From contig JAAOOA010000060.1 in the NCBI GenBank assembly GCA_012861695.1, positions 4,043,183 to 4,107,182 of the forward strand: a DNA stretch of 64,000 nt. Reading direction: 5' to 3'. The notes under the pieces were generated by a model. That model was not told where the DNA came from. It made no database searches and worked only from the letters and a program-made list of their open reading frames with translations. The stretch comes from Trematomus loennbergii (taxonomy: Eukaryota > Chordata > Actinopteri > Perciformes > Nototheniidae). This document shows, in pieces, positions 11,316-24,042 of the stretch; the stretch's first letter is position 1; each line of letters starts with the position of its first letter. Position numbers and translations under genes: made by a program.

Positions 11316-13525
11316 ATGAAGTACTTCCAGTGCCCCGTTGACTCCCAGACCAGAGGAAACAAGGCCTACACCCAGCAGGAGTGTGGGGTCCCACTCTGCA
11401 AGAGCTCTAAAACTCTGAAGCAAATCCGCAGTGTGCACTTCCCCAATGATGTTATTTTCCAGGACTATGTTCGCCACGGAGAGCTGGAGAGGATTGGACT
11501 TTTCATGCGAGCCAGAAGAGTCAGTCTGGACACCATCTACCACTCTGGTGAGAGACATTTGCACCACCCTGATCAAATAAACCTTTATTCTGTATTTATT
11601 AACACCATCATAGGCTGAACTGATGGGTCATTTCTAACTGGACTTTCTCTGCAGGCATGGCCGCGATGCATGAGGCCGTCCTGACGGGGAACCTGGAGTG
11701 TGTGAAGCTGCTGGTGAAGCACGGAGCAGATATCCACCAGCGGGACGAGGAGGGCTGGACCCCCCTACACATGGCCTGCAGCGACGGCTTCCCACACATT
11801 GCACGGTAAGCAGACAGTCTTTTATTTAAAAAGAATACAAAGCGAAAAGTTCAAAGCTCTATTCAAGTTTGAATTGAGTAACTTTTGTGAAAAAGAAGCA
11901 ACAAGGTGCATTTCCATCTGCCTGTTTTTATGCCAATTTCTATTTCTATTAAATGCTGAAAATGTAAAATGTGTCTTAAAGGTCCCATGCTTTTCTGGTT
12001 ATTACCCGTCCCCTTGTGTGTTATGAAGGTTTTTCTGCATGTAAACGGTCTGCAGAGTCACAAACCCTCAAAGTACACCCCGTAGCGAGTAAAACTCTAA
12101 CACAGAAAAGACCTGTCTATGCTGCCCCAGAACGCCTCATTGGAGATTTCTCATTTTCCATTTTTTTCTTCCAAGTGACGTAACGACGACCAATTGGTCC
12201 AAATGGACCAATCCGTGGAGCTCCTCACACACCAGGATCCCTTGGCGTCACTATCAAATGCAGTGGGGGGACCTTTAGCGTCAATTTTCAACTATTAGGG
12301 AGTCCCATTGACTTGCATAGAGCTTTTCTCAGCCGCAGGTGCGCCACACACACACTCACGTGTGTGTGCTCAGGCTGAGTTCAGGCTGAGTTCCGCGGTG
12401 TCTCGCTGTCTCGCAGACCCCACGCAGCAACCAGGAAACGACACCAGTAATCCAGCTCACACTGTCGGCTCCTCGAGCCTCAAAGGGCGGAGCAGCGAGC
12501 CCCGCAACGTCCCGCGACAGGGCACCAGACCCCACGCAGCATTCTCATCTGTTTGTCATTACTGGTGTCATTCTCTGGTTGCTAACAAACGCCATTGTAA
12601 CACATAAACACACATCAGAGCACAGTGGGCTCATAGGGAGGTGGGGGCAGGAGCTCCAACAAGGCGTGTAGGACAGAGAGTGAATACACATGCAGAGATG
12701 CTGTATGAGAAACCAATGTGATTTTGGAACATTGAACAATGTAAATCTATTCTAGTAGACCTCAACAATGGAATTATGATCAGTAGAAATGGCCATGACA
12801 AGGGACCTTTAAATATGAGAATTTGTTATGCTTGGTTGAGGTGTAAAAGTTAGTGCATGGACAAAAGAACATTGCAACCAAGTACATTTAGTGAGTTAAA
12901 GGTGCAATATTTTGGATGTTAACCTAGCTAACATGTGAAATCTAAAACATCAAAAGAGTGATGTATATTAGCAATTAGCAACCAAATGCTACTAGTCATA
13001 CCTAATCAAATTAAATTGTAGGAGCAATAACCCAGAGTGTATTTGATTTTAAGTTTTACAACTTTTCATTCTTATGAAGAATTTTTCTTCTTTTTTTCTT
13101 GTGATGTAGTTGCACTTTATAGCTTGAACTTTTGGGCAACAAAGGTGACATAACATTAGCAGCTGACATTACATGTTTTTGCATTAGCAGGCACATACAG
13201 TACCAGCATGTATTAACACAAACACACACACTCCACAGCTTTCCTACGTCACAGAAGTAAGGGAAGCTGGAGGATCTGCTGCATTCTTGCACCCCGCTGA
13301 CCCTCCTGACACTGAAGCACGGCACACACCCGCATTGAGTTTGGCAAAGCAGCAGGATTCAATCTGTTTGAGTGAGCAGAATTCTCTTCTGTTTCCTCCA
13401 GCTACCTTCTCTCGCTGGGGGCCGACACAGAGCTGGTGAACGAATGCGGGGAGAAGCCGGCAGACCTCATCGAGCGGGACAACAAGGAGCTGCTGGAGCT
13501 CTTCTGCCTGGCTGTCAATGACTGA
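11316..13525 (+). CDS. ppp1r27: Protein phosphatase 1 regulatory subunit 27 (dysferlin-interacting protein 1)
   Basis: Small ankyrin-repeat protein that binds PP1 and dysferlin, known from skeletal muscle. The three coding exons 11316-11547, 11655-11805 and 13402-13525 join in frame (507 nt, 168 aa; the human protein is 154 aa). Exon 1 carries SVHFPNDV, where VHF is the RVxF-type PP1-docking core, then a helix resembling GELERIGLFMRARRVSL. Exon 2 carries ankyrin repeats (MHEAVLTGNLECVKLLVKHG, then GWTPLHMACSDG). Exon 3 holds the last repeat (YLLSLGADTELVNE) and ends CLAVND-stop. The first ATG is chosen because it lies just downstream of the TATA box and opens the whole exon. Intron 2 contains an 837-bp MITE. 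The p4hb/ppp1r27 adjacency matches human 17q25.3. Confidence 0.93.
11976..12812. mobile_element. MITE in ppp1r27 intron 2 (TTAAAGGTCCC ends)
   Basis: The left end TTAAAGGTCCCATGC pairs with the right end GGGACCTTTAA as inverted repeats, with TTAA at both termini. The interior is GC-rich around 12340-12550 and repeats the word AGACCCCACGCAGCA twice. No transposase frame. Confidence 0.72.
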
Positions 13526-14099
13526 GAACACGTGGCTTTTAAAGACACACACTCCTCTGGAATCTACTGTCCAGGCACTGTCCTGCAGGGATGGACAGAA
13601 CACGTGACGTCAGTGCAGCACACTGGTGTTGTGCGCTGACTCAGCTCTGGAGGTCAAAGACTGGATGTGAGGCAGAGGATGGGCTGGTGGCTGGGGAGGG
13701 GACTTTAGCTGGTGGGGGCTGCCCCCTGTCTCCAGCAGCACAGAGATCCTGTAAGAGCTTCCCGTCGTTTTATACCATAATGAACTCGATTCATTTTTTG
13801 TGTGTTTGTTTCTGACACTTGAATTAGGGTTTCTGAATGAAATAGTTACATTGTCAGCTCATTAGCACTCCGAAAGCTTCTGTTGACTGCCTCTAGAATG
13901 TGGTAATCCAATTTCTAAACCCAGTGACTTCTTCCTTATGGTCACTTTCAGACTTAGCCGTATTGATTAGTAGTTGTTTGATTTGTAGTAAATGAGTTTT
14001 TTATACTTTTTTAAATACATTTTATCAAAAAAGTGTGTCTGCCATTTCCTCTGCTCCCAGCTCTGTCACAAATACTGTCATACTGTTGTTTGCCATAAA
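13526..14099 (+). other. ppp1r27 3' UTR and spacer
   Basis: Noncoding sequence after the ppp1r27 stop. No clear AATAAA occurs before the minisatellite, so the transcript end cannot be placed confidently. Confidence 0.4.
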
Positions 14100-15540
14100 A
14101 GATTAAACATTATAGTATAGTTTGTAGAAAAATAGAGAAAAAACAACAAATCGAAATAATTCGAGTAAACTTCATATGTTGAAAATAACAATCAATAAAA
14201 CATAATATATTGGTTATATCAGAAGAAAAATACATGGTACTACAGTATGTTAAAAAATGTATATTGACTTATTGTAGTATGTTGAAAAATAGTAATTTTA
14301 TTAAGTAAAAAATGTCACAAAAAAACGACATGGGCATGCTGAAAATATCAACAAAGAAAGGTGTATGTCAATATATAAGAAAAAAGTTTCTAACTAACAA
14401 TATTATGATTTTTTGATTGATTGATTTTGTTGATTGTTCTTATAGTCATACTAAACTATGTCATTTTTTTATACTTCCGACATACGACTATGTTGTGTAT
14501 TTCAATATATAAGAAAAAAATCAACATAGTTTAGTACGTCGACAAAATAAGAAAAATCAACATAGTTTAGTATTGAAAAACAACATGGTATAGACTATCG
14601 GAGAAAGCGACACAGTATAGCCTAAAATAAAATATAAGCGTAGAATGTCAAAAATATGAGAAAAATAGACAGTCTGTCAATAATATAAAAATAAAAGTAT
14701 AGTATATCGAAATGTTCAGAAAAAAACGATATTGTATAGTATGCTTACATTTTCAATAAAAAAACAACAGTGTTGAATTATGCAAAAAAAAACGGCGTTC
14801 TATAATATTTCGAAATGTTCAGATAAAACATCGTTTTAGGATGTCGGAAAAAACAACATACTGTACAAGTATTGTATGTCAAAAATATCAGAAAAAACAA
14901 CATAATATAAGTAAAACTATATTATAGTATGTCGAAAATATAGAAAAAAAACAAGATGGGATAGTATGTCCACATTTAAGGAAAATACGACACATTGAAA
15001 AAAAAAGAATTAAAAACATAGTGTTTGTCGAAAACATGAGGGAAAAGAAATGTCCAAAATATCCCAAAAATCGAAATGGTATTGTCTGTTGAAAATATTA
15101 GAAAGAACAACATAGTAAAATATGTTAAAAATATCATAAAAACACAAAGTTATATCAGATTAGATATAGATATTTTTTGATGTATAAAATACTATGTTTT
15201 TTTGGGATAGTTTTGACATACTATGTCTATTATTCCTCATAATTTCGACACAGTATTCTATGTATATTTTTCTCATATTTTCGACGAACTATACAATCTT
15301 TTTATATCATCGACATACGGTGGTTGTGGTTTTTTGTAATTCGACATACTACACTATGTTGTTTTTCTGATTTTTTTAAATACTATACTATGTATTCTTT
15401 TAATATATTTTCAACATGCTATACTCATTTGTTTTCCGAAAATGTTTTAGAAATACTTTACTATGTTGTTTTTAATATATTTCAACATAAAATACTATGT
15501 TGTTTTTTATGATATTTTGGACATACTATAGTATAGTTTT
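14100..15540. repeat. AT-rich degenerate minisatellite with orientation switch
   Basis: Units built on AGTATGTCGAAAATATCAG followed by AAAAAACAACAT recur irregularly from about 14100 to 15150. From about 15180 to 15540 the same words appear as reverse complement (TGATATTTTGGACATACTAT, TTCGACATACTACACTATG). Unit length is roughly 35-45 bp and copies are strongly diverged. It lies between the convergent 3' ends of ppp1r27 and anapc11. Traces (ATAGTATGTCC) recur near 17120 in the anapc11 intron. Confidence 0.75.
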
Positions 15541-16014
15541 ATAAGTTGTAGTTCCAAGTACTTTTAGTTATTTATTTTTCTTACAAAAAGAAAAGTACAT
15601 TTTAAGAAAAATCATTTTGAGGGTCAGTCTTTTAAAATAAAAAAACTAAACTAAACCTCAATGCATTATTTATAATCCAGATAAATCTAATAATTTTCAA
15701 GGGGGTTAAATACTTATGCAAGTCACGGCATGTTCCCAAACCAATGCCAGACGCTTCTGGGTAAATCAACCACACTAATGAAAGTCATGTCACTCACATG
15801 TAGCATGCACAGCATCAGGTACAGGGCATGTCATGTAGGGTTTGTATTTGTATTTAATCACATACTTAATCTGTCAACAGATCACAATAGGTTCCATGTG
15901 TCCTTTGCATAACGTTAGATGAAGGACTACAAAAACGTAGTTATTTACAGCTGATGTAAAAATGTCCTCCTCTGTGAGGGAGTCCCTCTCTCCCCTCTCT
16001 CCGGCACCTCGGGT
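15541..16014. other. anapc11 3' flank / 3' UTR
   Basis: Downstream of anapc11 on the minus strand. AT-rich, no gene seen, and the transcript end is not resolved. Confidence 0.4.
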
Positions 16015-17997
16015 TCATTCTTTGAACTTCCACTCCTGCCGGCACATGGGGCACTGCTGCTGGACCTGCTGCGAGTTCAGCCATTTCAAGATGCAGTGCA
16101 TGTGGAAACAGTGCGAGCACTGACCCCAGACCAGCGGGCAGTCATCCCCAGGCACTTTACCTGCAAAACATGTTTTACATTACATCTCATTTACAACAGT
16201 GAGAAAAGAGTGCTAGCTGTCATACTCATAACCTAAAGCAGGGATGGGCAACTTGGATGGTGGTGGGGGCCACATAATTTATGTACTGGCCACCAGGGGG
16301 CCGCAGATTCACTTGGAACACACACAAATTCCATGTATTGTAAGTAATTATTAACAAATATACCAAGTCTGACATCTTCATTGACATTTTACAATCTTTC
16401 AGGGAACATCCTCTAATAAGCTCACTAAACAAATATCAGTTCACAGAAAAGTTATTTAATTTTTACAAGTGGCATGTTTGTATTGAACAGGTTATTTAAC
16501 AGTGGAATAAAAATGTCAGTCAGGTTCAGGCCCTATAGTCTATCACGTACAATGTGAGGAAGTGCTAGCCTTTGCAGACCGTTTTCATGCAGTAAACCCT
16601 ATATAACACACTTCAGGAAAGGGAAATAATAGGGCCTCTTTAACAAACTGTACCTTATGCAATCCTAACTGCATCTTTAGATTTACTGTTTCTGTTAAAT
16701 GCATACAATTTAATGGACATTGCAGTTTGATAACCATATTAAGAAGTAGGGATTTAATTGATAATCTCATTTATATTCTGCAGTGCTTTTCGAGCCGACT
16801 GTAAATATACGAAGACATGGATTTATTTTGTATTTAAAATACAGAATAGACCTATGCAAAGCCTCAAGTGTGCACCTTAAATCCAAGGACATATCAAGGA
16901 AAAGCTAACTGCAGGAGTTGCAGTTACAGTACTTTATTATTACTAGAGCTGAAGCTATTAGTAGAATTAGCAGTAACAGATCCACAGAAGAATAATCGCC
17001 TACTATTTTGATTGACTCGATGTTAAAGTCATTTTAAGCAAACATTTCAGATATTTTCTCAGTATGGTGTGTCGTAAAAAATGTTTCGCATTGTATGTCA
17101 TACAACTAATAATAAACAAGTAATAGCATAGTATGTCCTTTAAAGTATTACTGTTTTTGATGTTACAAAAAAGTCACAACAAATAATAAAAGTTATTTTA
17201 AAGTATGTAAAAAAGTGTTGTGAAAATATTATGATCTGTCATAAAAGAAAGACATAAAAAGAGATTTTAAAGGTCACCTATTGTGCAAAATCCACTTTTT
17301 CATGTCTTTTCTACATCAACATGTGTCCCCTCTGTGTAAAGAGACTCTGAACGTTTCAGGAACAAAGACCCCCTCTCTTTTTGTCCTGATCCATTTATAT
17401 AAAAACCTGTCTGAAAATGAGCTGATCAGATTTTGGCCACTTAATGATGTCATGATGTTTTTTTGGCTTGTGTAACCATTAGCCAATCACCAACCAAGGT
17501 AACCAATGAGTTACTAGTTACTATACTAAAATAATATGAGCTAATACAAAATAACTAAAACATAATCTATGATATAAAATGATAGGTTAAGATATGGATC
17601 AGCAGTATAAATTAATGAAGCTCCACCTTTATCAGCTGTGATGAACAAATTAATGCATGATTAATTACAATCCAGTAATTAATATATATGATTCTAAAAT
17701 GGGACATTACGCACAATTAATACTTTTACTTTTGGTACTTTAAGTATATTTTCATGCCAATACTTTTGTACTTTCACTCATTTAAGATTTTGAATGCAGG
17801 AACTGTACTAGTATTTTTACACTGTAGTATTGTTACTTTTTTGCTAGTAAATAATCTGAGTACTTCCCATCAGTTAGCGGTTACTCACAGTCTGGGCAGC
17901 AGCCATTGAAGGGCATCCGGCAGATCCCGCAGTTTTCATCATTAGCTACCCACAACCAAGAGGCCACAGCGTTCCACTGTCGGATCTTTACCTTCAT
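16015..17997 (-). CDS. anapc11: Anaphase-promoting complex subunit 11 (RING-H2 subunit)
   Basis: Catalytic RING-H2 subunit of the APC/C ubiquitin ligase; it recruits the E2 and drives cyclin and securin destruction in mitosis. Two minus-strand exons, 17997-17889 and 16160-16015, join at a phase-1 intron to give exactly 84 aa, the family length. The start [20 protein letters not shown] and the zinc-ligand series [31 protein letters not shown], then [10 protein letters not shown] ending KFKE-stop are all present. The intron has a GTGAGT donor and TTTTGCAG acceptor and carries hAT and MITE fragments. A 705-bp TIR element starts about 280 bp upstream of the start codon, so the promoter is squeezed between exon 1 and that element. 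Intact, no odd residues. Confidence 0.97.
16239..16511 (-). mobile_element. Truncated hAT element in anapc11 intron
   Basis: Begins with CAGGGATGGGCAACTTGGAT and matches the reverse complement of the right-hand 300 bp of the 5475-6354 element, including the GCCACCAGGGGGCCGC and GTTATTTAACAGTGGAATAA stretches. The other terminus is missing. Confidence 0.75.
17268..17510. mobile_element. MITE-like fragment in anapc11 intron
   Basis: Starts TTTTAAAGGTCACCTATTGT, a terminus like those of other fish MITEs in this window, and continues through a purine/pyrimidine-mixed interior. The matching right end was not found. Confidence 0.45.
17705..17870 (-). repeat. Dispersed fish repeat fragment (tandem TACTTTTACTT words)
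   Basis: Contains AATACTTTTACTTTTGGTAC and AGTACTTCCCATCAG. These are the reverse complement of words in a related copy at about 36608-36790 (GAGAAATACTCAGATC, AGTAAAAGTAG). Probably a hAT-type miniature element. Confidence 0.5.
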
Positions 17998-18279
17998 CCT
18001 CCAGTCTGACAACAGCAGACACACTCAGTGACACACTCGCATATGAACCACAGCAGCTAGCGTTAGCATAGGAACTAATGTTGACAAAAGGCTTTTCTAG
18101 CTAGCTGTTCAGAGATATTAGCCAATTTACTGGACAGCGTATAACGACTCCTTCATATATCAAACACGATATAAGTTAAAGTGTTTCTTTACAAACTAAA
18201 TCATGCTATTGCTAGTCTCATGCTCGTCAACAACATGCAGCTAGCATTTTAACAACACGGGGGAAAATGTACTTCTTCC

Positions 18280-18984
18280 GCCCAATCCCAAACCACGCCC
18301 TACACCCTACCCCTCCGTGACGGAGTGAACTCCGTCTGTAGCCACACGAGCCACACTCGCAGCTGAATGAGGCTCCCTCCTGTCAGATGGAGGGAGTAAA
18401 TACAGCGGCAAGCTTTGGGATAAACTCCCCTCTCTCCGGCAGAAACAGGAAATGCCGTAACTGTATGTAACAACGGTTTCAAATCAGCATCTTTAGACAA
18501 AAAATGTGAATTAATAACTCAAATAAAACTCCAAACATCTTTCATTGTGTTACTTTTTTGTAAAGCTCTTTTAGTTTTAAACCTGATGTTTATAAGCTTC
18601 TTAGTTTTTGCAACAGTCTGTAAATATACACAACTTTATAATAAAATGCACACATTTACCTTTTCTAGACTAAACACAGGTATGATCCTAAGTTAAACAA
18701 ATATGAGGTTGTTAACATCGCAATTTATCAGTGGATGTTTGCTGGAACTACTTGTAAACAGCGTGTTTCCTGACGGACACACACAGCGTGACTCCGGTCA
18801 GGTAGAGACCGGTCTCAAGTCAGCACCGATGCAGACTCGCTGTTTGAGGGCTTGATAGCCCACTCCCCCTCCACACCGCTCCACACTCGTTGGTTTGGAA
18901 CAGCACTTATTGTGGCGGACCCTCCGCGCGAACGCGCAAACGGAGGGGTAGGGGTAGGGTGTAGGGGGCGGTTTGGGATTGGGC
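18280..18984. mobile_element. TIR element abutting the anapc11 promoter
   Basis: Long inverted repeats: left GCCCAATCCCAAACCACGCC at 18280 and right GTTTGGGATTGGGC ending at 18984, extending through CCCTACACCCTACCCCTCCG. Flanking 8-mers CTTCTTCC and CTTCTTCT match at 7 of 8, supporting an 8-bp target duplication (hAT- or P-like). No transposase. Confidence 0.78.
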
Positions 18985-18992
18985 CTTCTTCT

Positions 18993-20977
18993 ACTGTTGG
19001 AATTCCGGCTGGCCGTGGCTTGTAAACGCACCGGCGCAGCAAGTACACGACACGCCCACCTGACACGACACTACGGTGGCTGAGAGACGTTGATACCGTA
19101 CATGGCAGATTAAAAACGAATTGCAAATGTTATTGTAGCATTTTAAGCAACTATTAGGCACATTAATGAATAACCTAGTCTATCCGTTTGGGACACAACA
19201 GTATATGACTTTAAGCACAAATCATTTTGTCTAATTAATCAATTAAAACAAAAAGGGGGCTTAGTAGTCAACTTTATTTTTATTTTTTAGTACATATAAA
19301 ATAGGTAATAATGAGAACATCTATTAATTATGTTTGTCTAACTGCTACACATGTATGTATACATAAATGTAGATACTTATGAACATCTAAATATAGTTGT
19401 TAAAGGTTTTAAGATATAAATAATCACATCATGGGGTCATTAAGGTTTCAAACAGGTTCATGTAAGGTACGCCTACTATAACATGAAGACATGATTTTTC
19501 AAACTAATTTCTGAATCTCACATTAGCCTGTAGTTTGGTATATTATTGATATGGGCTGGACACCCCTTCACAATGATCATTGACTTTCTTTAGACCAGAT
19601 TAGGAGGGCCAGTCAGGCCACTAATGAGCTCAATCATTCACATGTATTATTATTACTTTATAAATTAAGAGTACTAGGGGTCTATTAAAAAACCTTTGAA
19701 AGAATCGTCATGCATTCTGAATGTTTCTGTACTTTAAAAACAGGCATCATGGCTCAAGATCCTGTTCTTGTTTAAGATTATTCATACTAATTTGTGAATG
19801 TAACATCCATATTCACTCTTCAAAACTGAAACAACTAAAACATTTTTAAAGCATTGCAGGCCTAAAGCTCCACGTCAGTGACCTATATTTTAATTTCTTC
19901 CATCAAACTTTAAAAATGGCAAACAGCATGTTTTTAAAGATTTAATCTTTTAAGAAACAAAATATCAACTTTGAACAGAAGGGTGCCACACAAAACATTA
20001 CAAGACCAAAATATATGACCATGGTTGGCCCTCCGCTCCTCGCATTATCTGCAGCATTTTTAAATGAGATTTTGTTTATACTGACTTTGAATTTGGGGTG
20101 TCTTGAAGTAACAGACGAAAATCTTCCATGTGTATTCTTTCCAGCAGTTTGAGTTGGTTATGTTAAAAATGTTTTGGCACATTTGTTCCTATTCTGGTAA
20201 TTGTATATTGCAGGATATTTAAGTTTCCCATGTACTTTTTAAATTAATAATAGTATGTTCATCTTGATGTTTTACTTCTAATATTGTAATCATCTTAGTT
20301 AGAAATGCTGTTTCCACCCCAACCTCTCCTGCTGAATGATTTTATATATTGTTACTGAAAGTGCTTGTCTTTGATATTATAATGATTACACCAGAAAGTC
20401 ACTCTTTGTGAGATTTTTTTTTCACATTTTTCCTAGCCACAAGATTATTTCACCTCAAAGCTGGGTGAAGGTATTGATGCACGGATCAATGCAATCCTTT
20501 ACAACAGCATTCCACTATGGTTGGGGATGTCTGTAAAAAAAGGAGAAATAATCTTAAACAAAACAAGTGTCGCAATATAGGGAAACAAACTGTGACAAAA
20601 ACATATCAATTAGAATCAGAATCAGAATTGGCAGACGGGAGGCGTACCTTCGGGGTGGCGCAAGGCAGAGGAGAAGCAGAGATGTGTAACACCAGATTAT
20701 CCTTGTTAATTACACAACATTGATTGGTTTAAATTGTGTGCAATGCTTTTGTATTTTTCCCCTTCGATTCGGAGAAACAAATATTTTTTCGGAGTTTAGG
20801 ATGGCAGAAGACACTACACTACCCAGAATCCCCAGCTATCGTTTAGGACTACACCATGTGCTCTGTTTGACAAACCCCGTGATTAGTTATCAAGCTCTGT
20901 GATTGGTTGACCTCCAACTGCATTCCATATGAAAAAAAACGTTTCGTAAAAGATGATAAAATCATCATCAGGATTGC
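18993..20977. other. Intergenic AT-rich spacer
   Basis: About 2 kb with no supportable gene. Open frames are short, unspliced and compositionally random. No RNA gene or clear element termini were seen. Confidence 0.5.
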
Positions 20978-21006
20978 AAACAACTTTAAGGTGCATACCG
21001 CCACCT
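20978..21006 (+). repeat. 29-bp inverted repeat, left copy
   Basis: This 29-mer, containing AAGGTGCATACCGCCACC, is found as an exact reverse complement at 25496-25524. The two are either the ends of one large composite element or two copies of a dispersed family. Confidence 0.65.
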
Positions 21007-21329
21007 ACTGTACAAGAGTGCACCATATCATCCTTTCACCACTTGTGGAATTATACCACTGTATTTATGTTGTTTTAAATTCTTCCAATCAATCCTGTTT
21101 CACTCATACTTAAGAATGGCCTTCCTGGTAGCTCTTACCCCCTCACCTTCTGTTCCCATATCCCCATCAGGCTTGAAGTAAAAAGATATGATTCTACACT
21201 GTATTTTAGTGAACATGTATAGTTTGAACTGTTTTAGGTAATCACAAACGGGTTTTGATAATCACTTAGAAAAAGAATGTTATTCTCACTTTTAAACTCA
21301 CTGACCCAGAGATTCTGTGTATACACACA

Positions 21330-21984
21330 CCTTGCCTGGGTTCACCCCTAAAAGCAGATGTCGTCATTAAGGTCGTTAAAGACAACATTACATCGCTTCT
21401 TATCATCCCTAAAAGCCAGATGCTGTTTTTAAGTCGTTAAAGACATCGTTAAATAGGTGAAGAACGCATGGAAAGGGAATGTGGTGTAGATAAGGTGGGG
21501 ATGAACGTTGACTTTTGACCTGGTGAAATTTAGGATCTCACTCTCTGTTCGGAACTCTGATTGACCTCGGCCAGAAGCGAATCCAGCCAGTCAGGGCACT
21601 TGGGGGAGGTGATCAGCTTACACAGCTCCTCCCCAGGGGCTCTCTAATTCGCTTGGGAGGAAAATGGGAAGGAAGAGTCGATTGATCTCCGCCTCAAAAA
21701 TAGATATGAATACTGATGCTTTTGTATGTGAGGTCACTTTTGGGTTTGGTGAGTTTGTTGGTCCTGATATCTGTGTCCGCATCGCATCACAAACCTGAAG
21801 TCCAATTTCTTTTTGGTTTGATGAGTGGTTGGTCCTGACGCTTTTGTCCGCATCGCATCACAGACCTGAAAGTCCGGAGTACTCGAGTACTCTGTATAAC
21901 TTGTATATGTGTTTGGTTTCCTACCAGTAAACTCAGATAATTGTTATAACTTTTGATTCCGGTGTTTTCAATTCCTTTCTTAAT
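21330..21984. repeat. Unclassified repeat, LTR-like, with an internal tandem duplication
   Basis: Two roughly 70-bp imperfect tandem copies share TTGGTCCTGA and TCCGCATCGCATCACA (near 21758 and 21830). Upstream, CCCTAAAAGC and GTCGTTAAAGACA also repeat. The stretch ends with a TTATAAC/TTTTCA-rich tail beside a LINE. I could not find target duplications, so the LTR reading is tentative. Confidence 0.35.
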
Positions 21985-23161
21985 TTAATAGAGATCCAGC
22001 CTCATCCAACGAACGGCGCGTAGCAGAGGTGTTCTCCTCCAACAGGCTCCACTCCCTTCCTGCCTCTCTGACCCATAGACTGTATATATAAAGCTCTGAC
22101 CCTGTCTCTTAGTTTTTCCCTCTCTGTTTTGTACATGTTGCAGTGTAATACGATGTGTTCCACATTTTCTTTCACTCCACACCCCCTGCATTCTTCAACT
22201 TCGCTTTTTCCCATTATAAACATTGTGCCGTTTAATCCTGTATGATCCAGTCTGAGTCTAGTGATGATGATCTCCTCCCGTCTGTTCCTTTCTGATAGAT
22301 CTTTGGTATGACTGATTTCTGTAACTTGTGGTATCTCCTCCCTTTCTGATCTTCCTCCCACCTTTTCTGCCATATTTCCATACCCTTCTTCTTAATTATT
22401 GCTTTTCCTTCTCCTTTTCCAAGTGAAACTGGTATTGCTATTTCCTTCTGTAACGCATCTTTTGTAACTTATCAGCATGCTCATTCCCTTGAACCCCTCA
22501 TGTGCAGGCACCCAGCATAACTGCACATCTATTCCACTCTCTGAAGTCTCATAAGCATGGTTAAGTTCAATAATGAAATCTTCTCTAACAGTTATTGTCG
22601 ACTGTATGCTTTTCAAAGCAGATAGTGAGTCTGTGCATATCACCACCCTATCTGACTTCTTCAACCTATTGTAGCCCAATAATTGCTGCTAGTATTTCTG
22701 CTGTATAAACTGATAAATTATGTGACACTCGTTTTGAGATTGATATTTTGAATTCTGGTATATACACGCCTATCCCCACGCATTCTTGCTTCTTAGATCC
22801 ATCTGTATACATTTTGAGGTAATTGTAATACTTTTCGTTCAGGTACATACTCGTTTTAATTCCCACTTCATTTATTTGCCACTCTTTTTTCCTTTCTATG
22901 ATACTCACATCTATGTTAGCTTCTGGGAAAGCCATGGGGGAACACTGCTAAATGGGCTTGCTTTGGCAAACTTTATGGTCTCCACTCCATATGCCCTCGT
23001 TCTCTCCTTACTTGTCCAGCCAAACCCACGCCCCTGGAACTTTGTATATTCCCAGCAATCCTGTAGTATTCTGTTTGTGATATTTTCCTCTCCACTTCCT
23101 TGTAGCCTGACCCAGTAGGCCTATGACAGAGCAAGTTTCTCTCTTCTAAAGAATGCAACAT
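21985..23161 (-). mobile_element. Non-LTR retrotransposon fragment with RNase H domain (I-group-like)
   Basis: Minus-strand frames together spell an RNase H fold: KMYTDGSKK (first catalytic Asp), VYTAEILAAIIGLQ (catalytic Glu), CTDSLSALKSI (catalytic Asp) and WVPAHEG (late conserved His). A downstream segment has EECRGCGVKENVEHIVLHC, the CCHC-like tail typical of LINE ORF2. It is broken by frameshifts and stops between 22392 and 22680 and is 5'-truncated. RNase H after the RT places it in the I/Nimb/R1-type groups rather than L2. Confidence 0.8.
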
Positions 23162-23162
23162 G

Positions 23163-23590
23163 TGTTTAATCGTTAATGTCAGATATGTGTACTAAGTAAA
23201 TACATTTGTTCTGCTCAAGATTAGATTCAACTTTATTGTTATTGCACAGATTACAGGTACTGAGACAACGAAATGCAGTTTAGCTTCTAACCAGGAGTGC
23301 AAAAAGCAGTAAAGTGAAAAGTAATGTACACAATCTACAGAATAAAATATAGAATGAATTGAATGATGAATAAACAGTGAGGGGTATGAATACACTAGAT
23401 ATACACAGTAGCCTATGAGCAGTATGAACAGTATTAACAGTGTGTATGAATCATAGACTGGTATGAATACACTAGATACACACAGCAGCCTGTGAGCAGT
23501 ATGAACAGTATTAACAGTGTGTATGCATATGCTAAGATATATAAAGTATGAACACGGTAAGCAGTGCAAGTATAGTATAAAATATATAGA
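23163..23590. repeat. Inverted repeat arm 1 (LINE/SINE-type 3' tail)
   Basis: Carries ATTAGATTCAACTTTATTG, TTACAGGTACTGAGACAACG and AAATGCAGTTTAGCTTCTAA. It is the reverse complement of 24843-25190, with small indels. The AATAAAGTTGAATCTAATCT end on the other strand is a frequent retroposon 3' tail in fish. Confidence 0.75.
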
Positions 23591-24042
23591 TATTAATTTC
23601 ATGATGATAATAGGCTTGTTTGAGACAAGCGAGACCTGCGCAGACCTGCGCAATTGCGATCAACGTCTTGCTAGTGCGTTGCATGATGGTTAGTCATTTT
23701 GTCCGACTTGCTCTGGAGGCTCGCCTACATGAGACGTTGAAATCTCGCGGGACAAAGACGCCCGCAGACTTGAGAGCGAGGCGCGGCGAGGCGGCGCAGT
23801 TTCTCTCCACGGGCTGCGGAAGCGAAATGCTTGATGGGAAACGACTTGCTGGTATCTCGAGCTGAGCGCTCATTGGTGGGTTTTACCCCGTGCTGGTAAT
23901 GAAACTCTCCATTGGCTCGGCAAAAGTGTGTTGTTGTTTTGTGTCAGTTTTACGTCGCCACTTCCATTCACATTTTTCATCATTGTTCCACAATGTTTAT
24001 CATCATTAAATTAATATCTATATATTTGTATATCAAATCAAA

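Noticed and set aside
12308..12607. 99-codon frame in ppp1r27 intron 2
   Set aside because: Entirely inside the MITE at 11976-12812; its openness reflects GC-rich composition.
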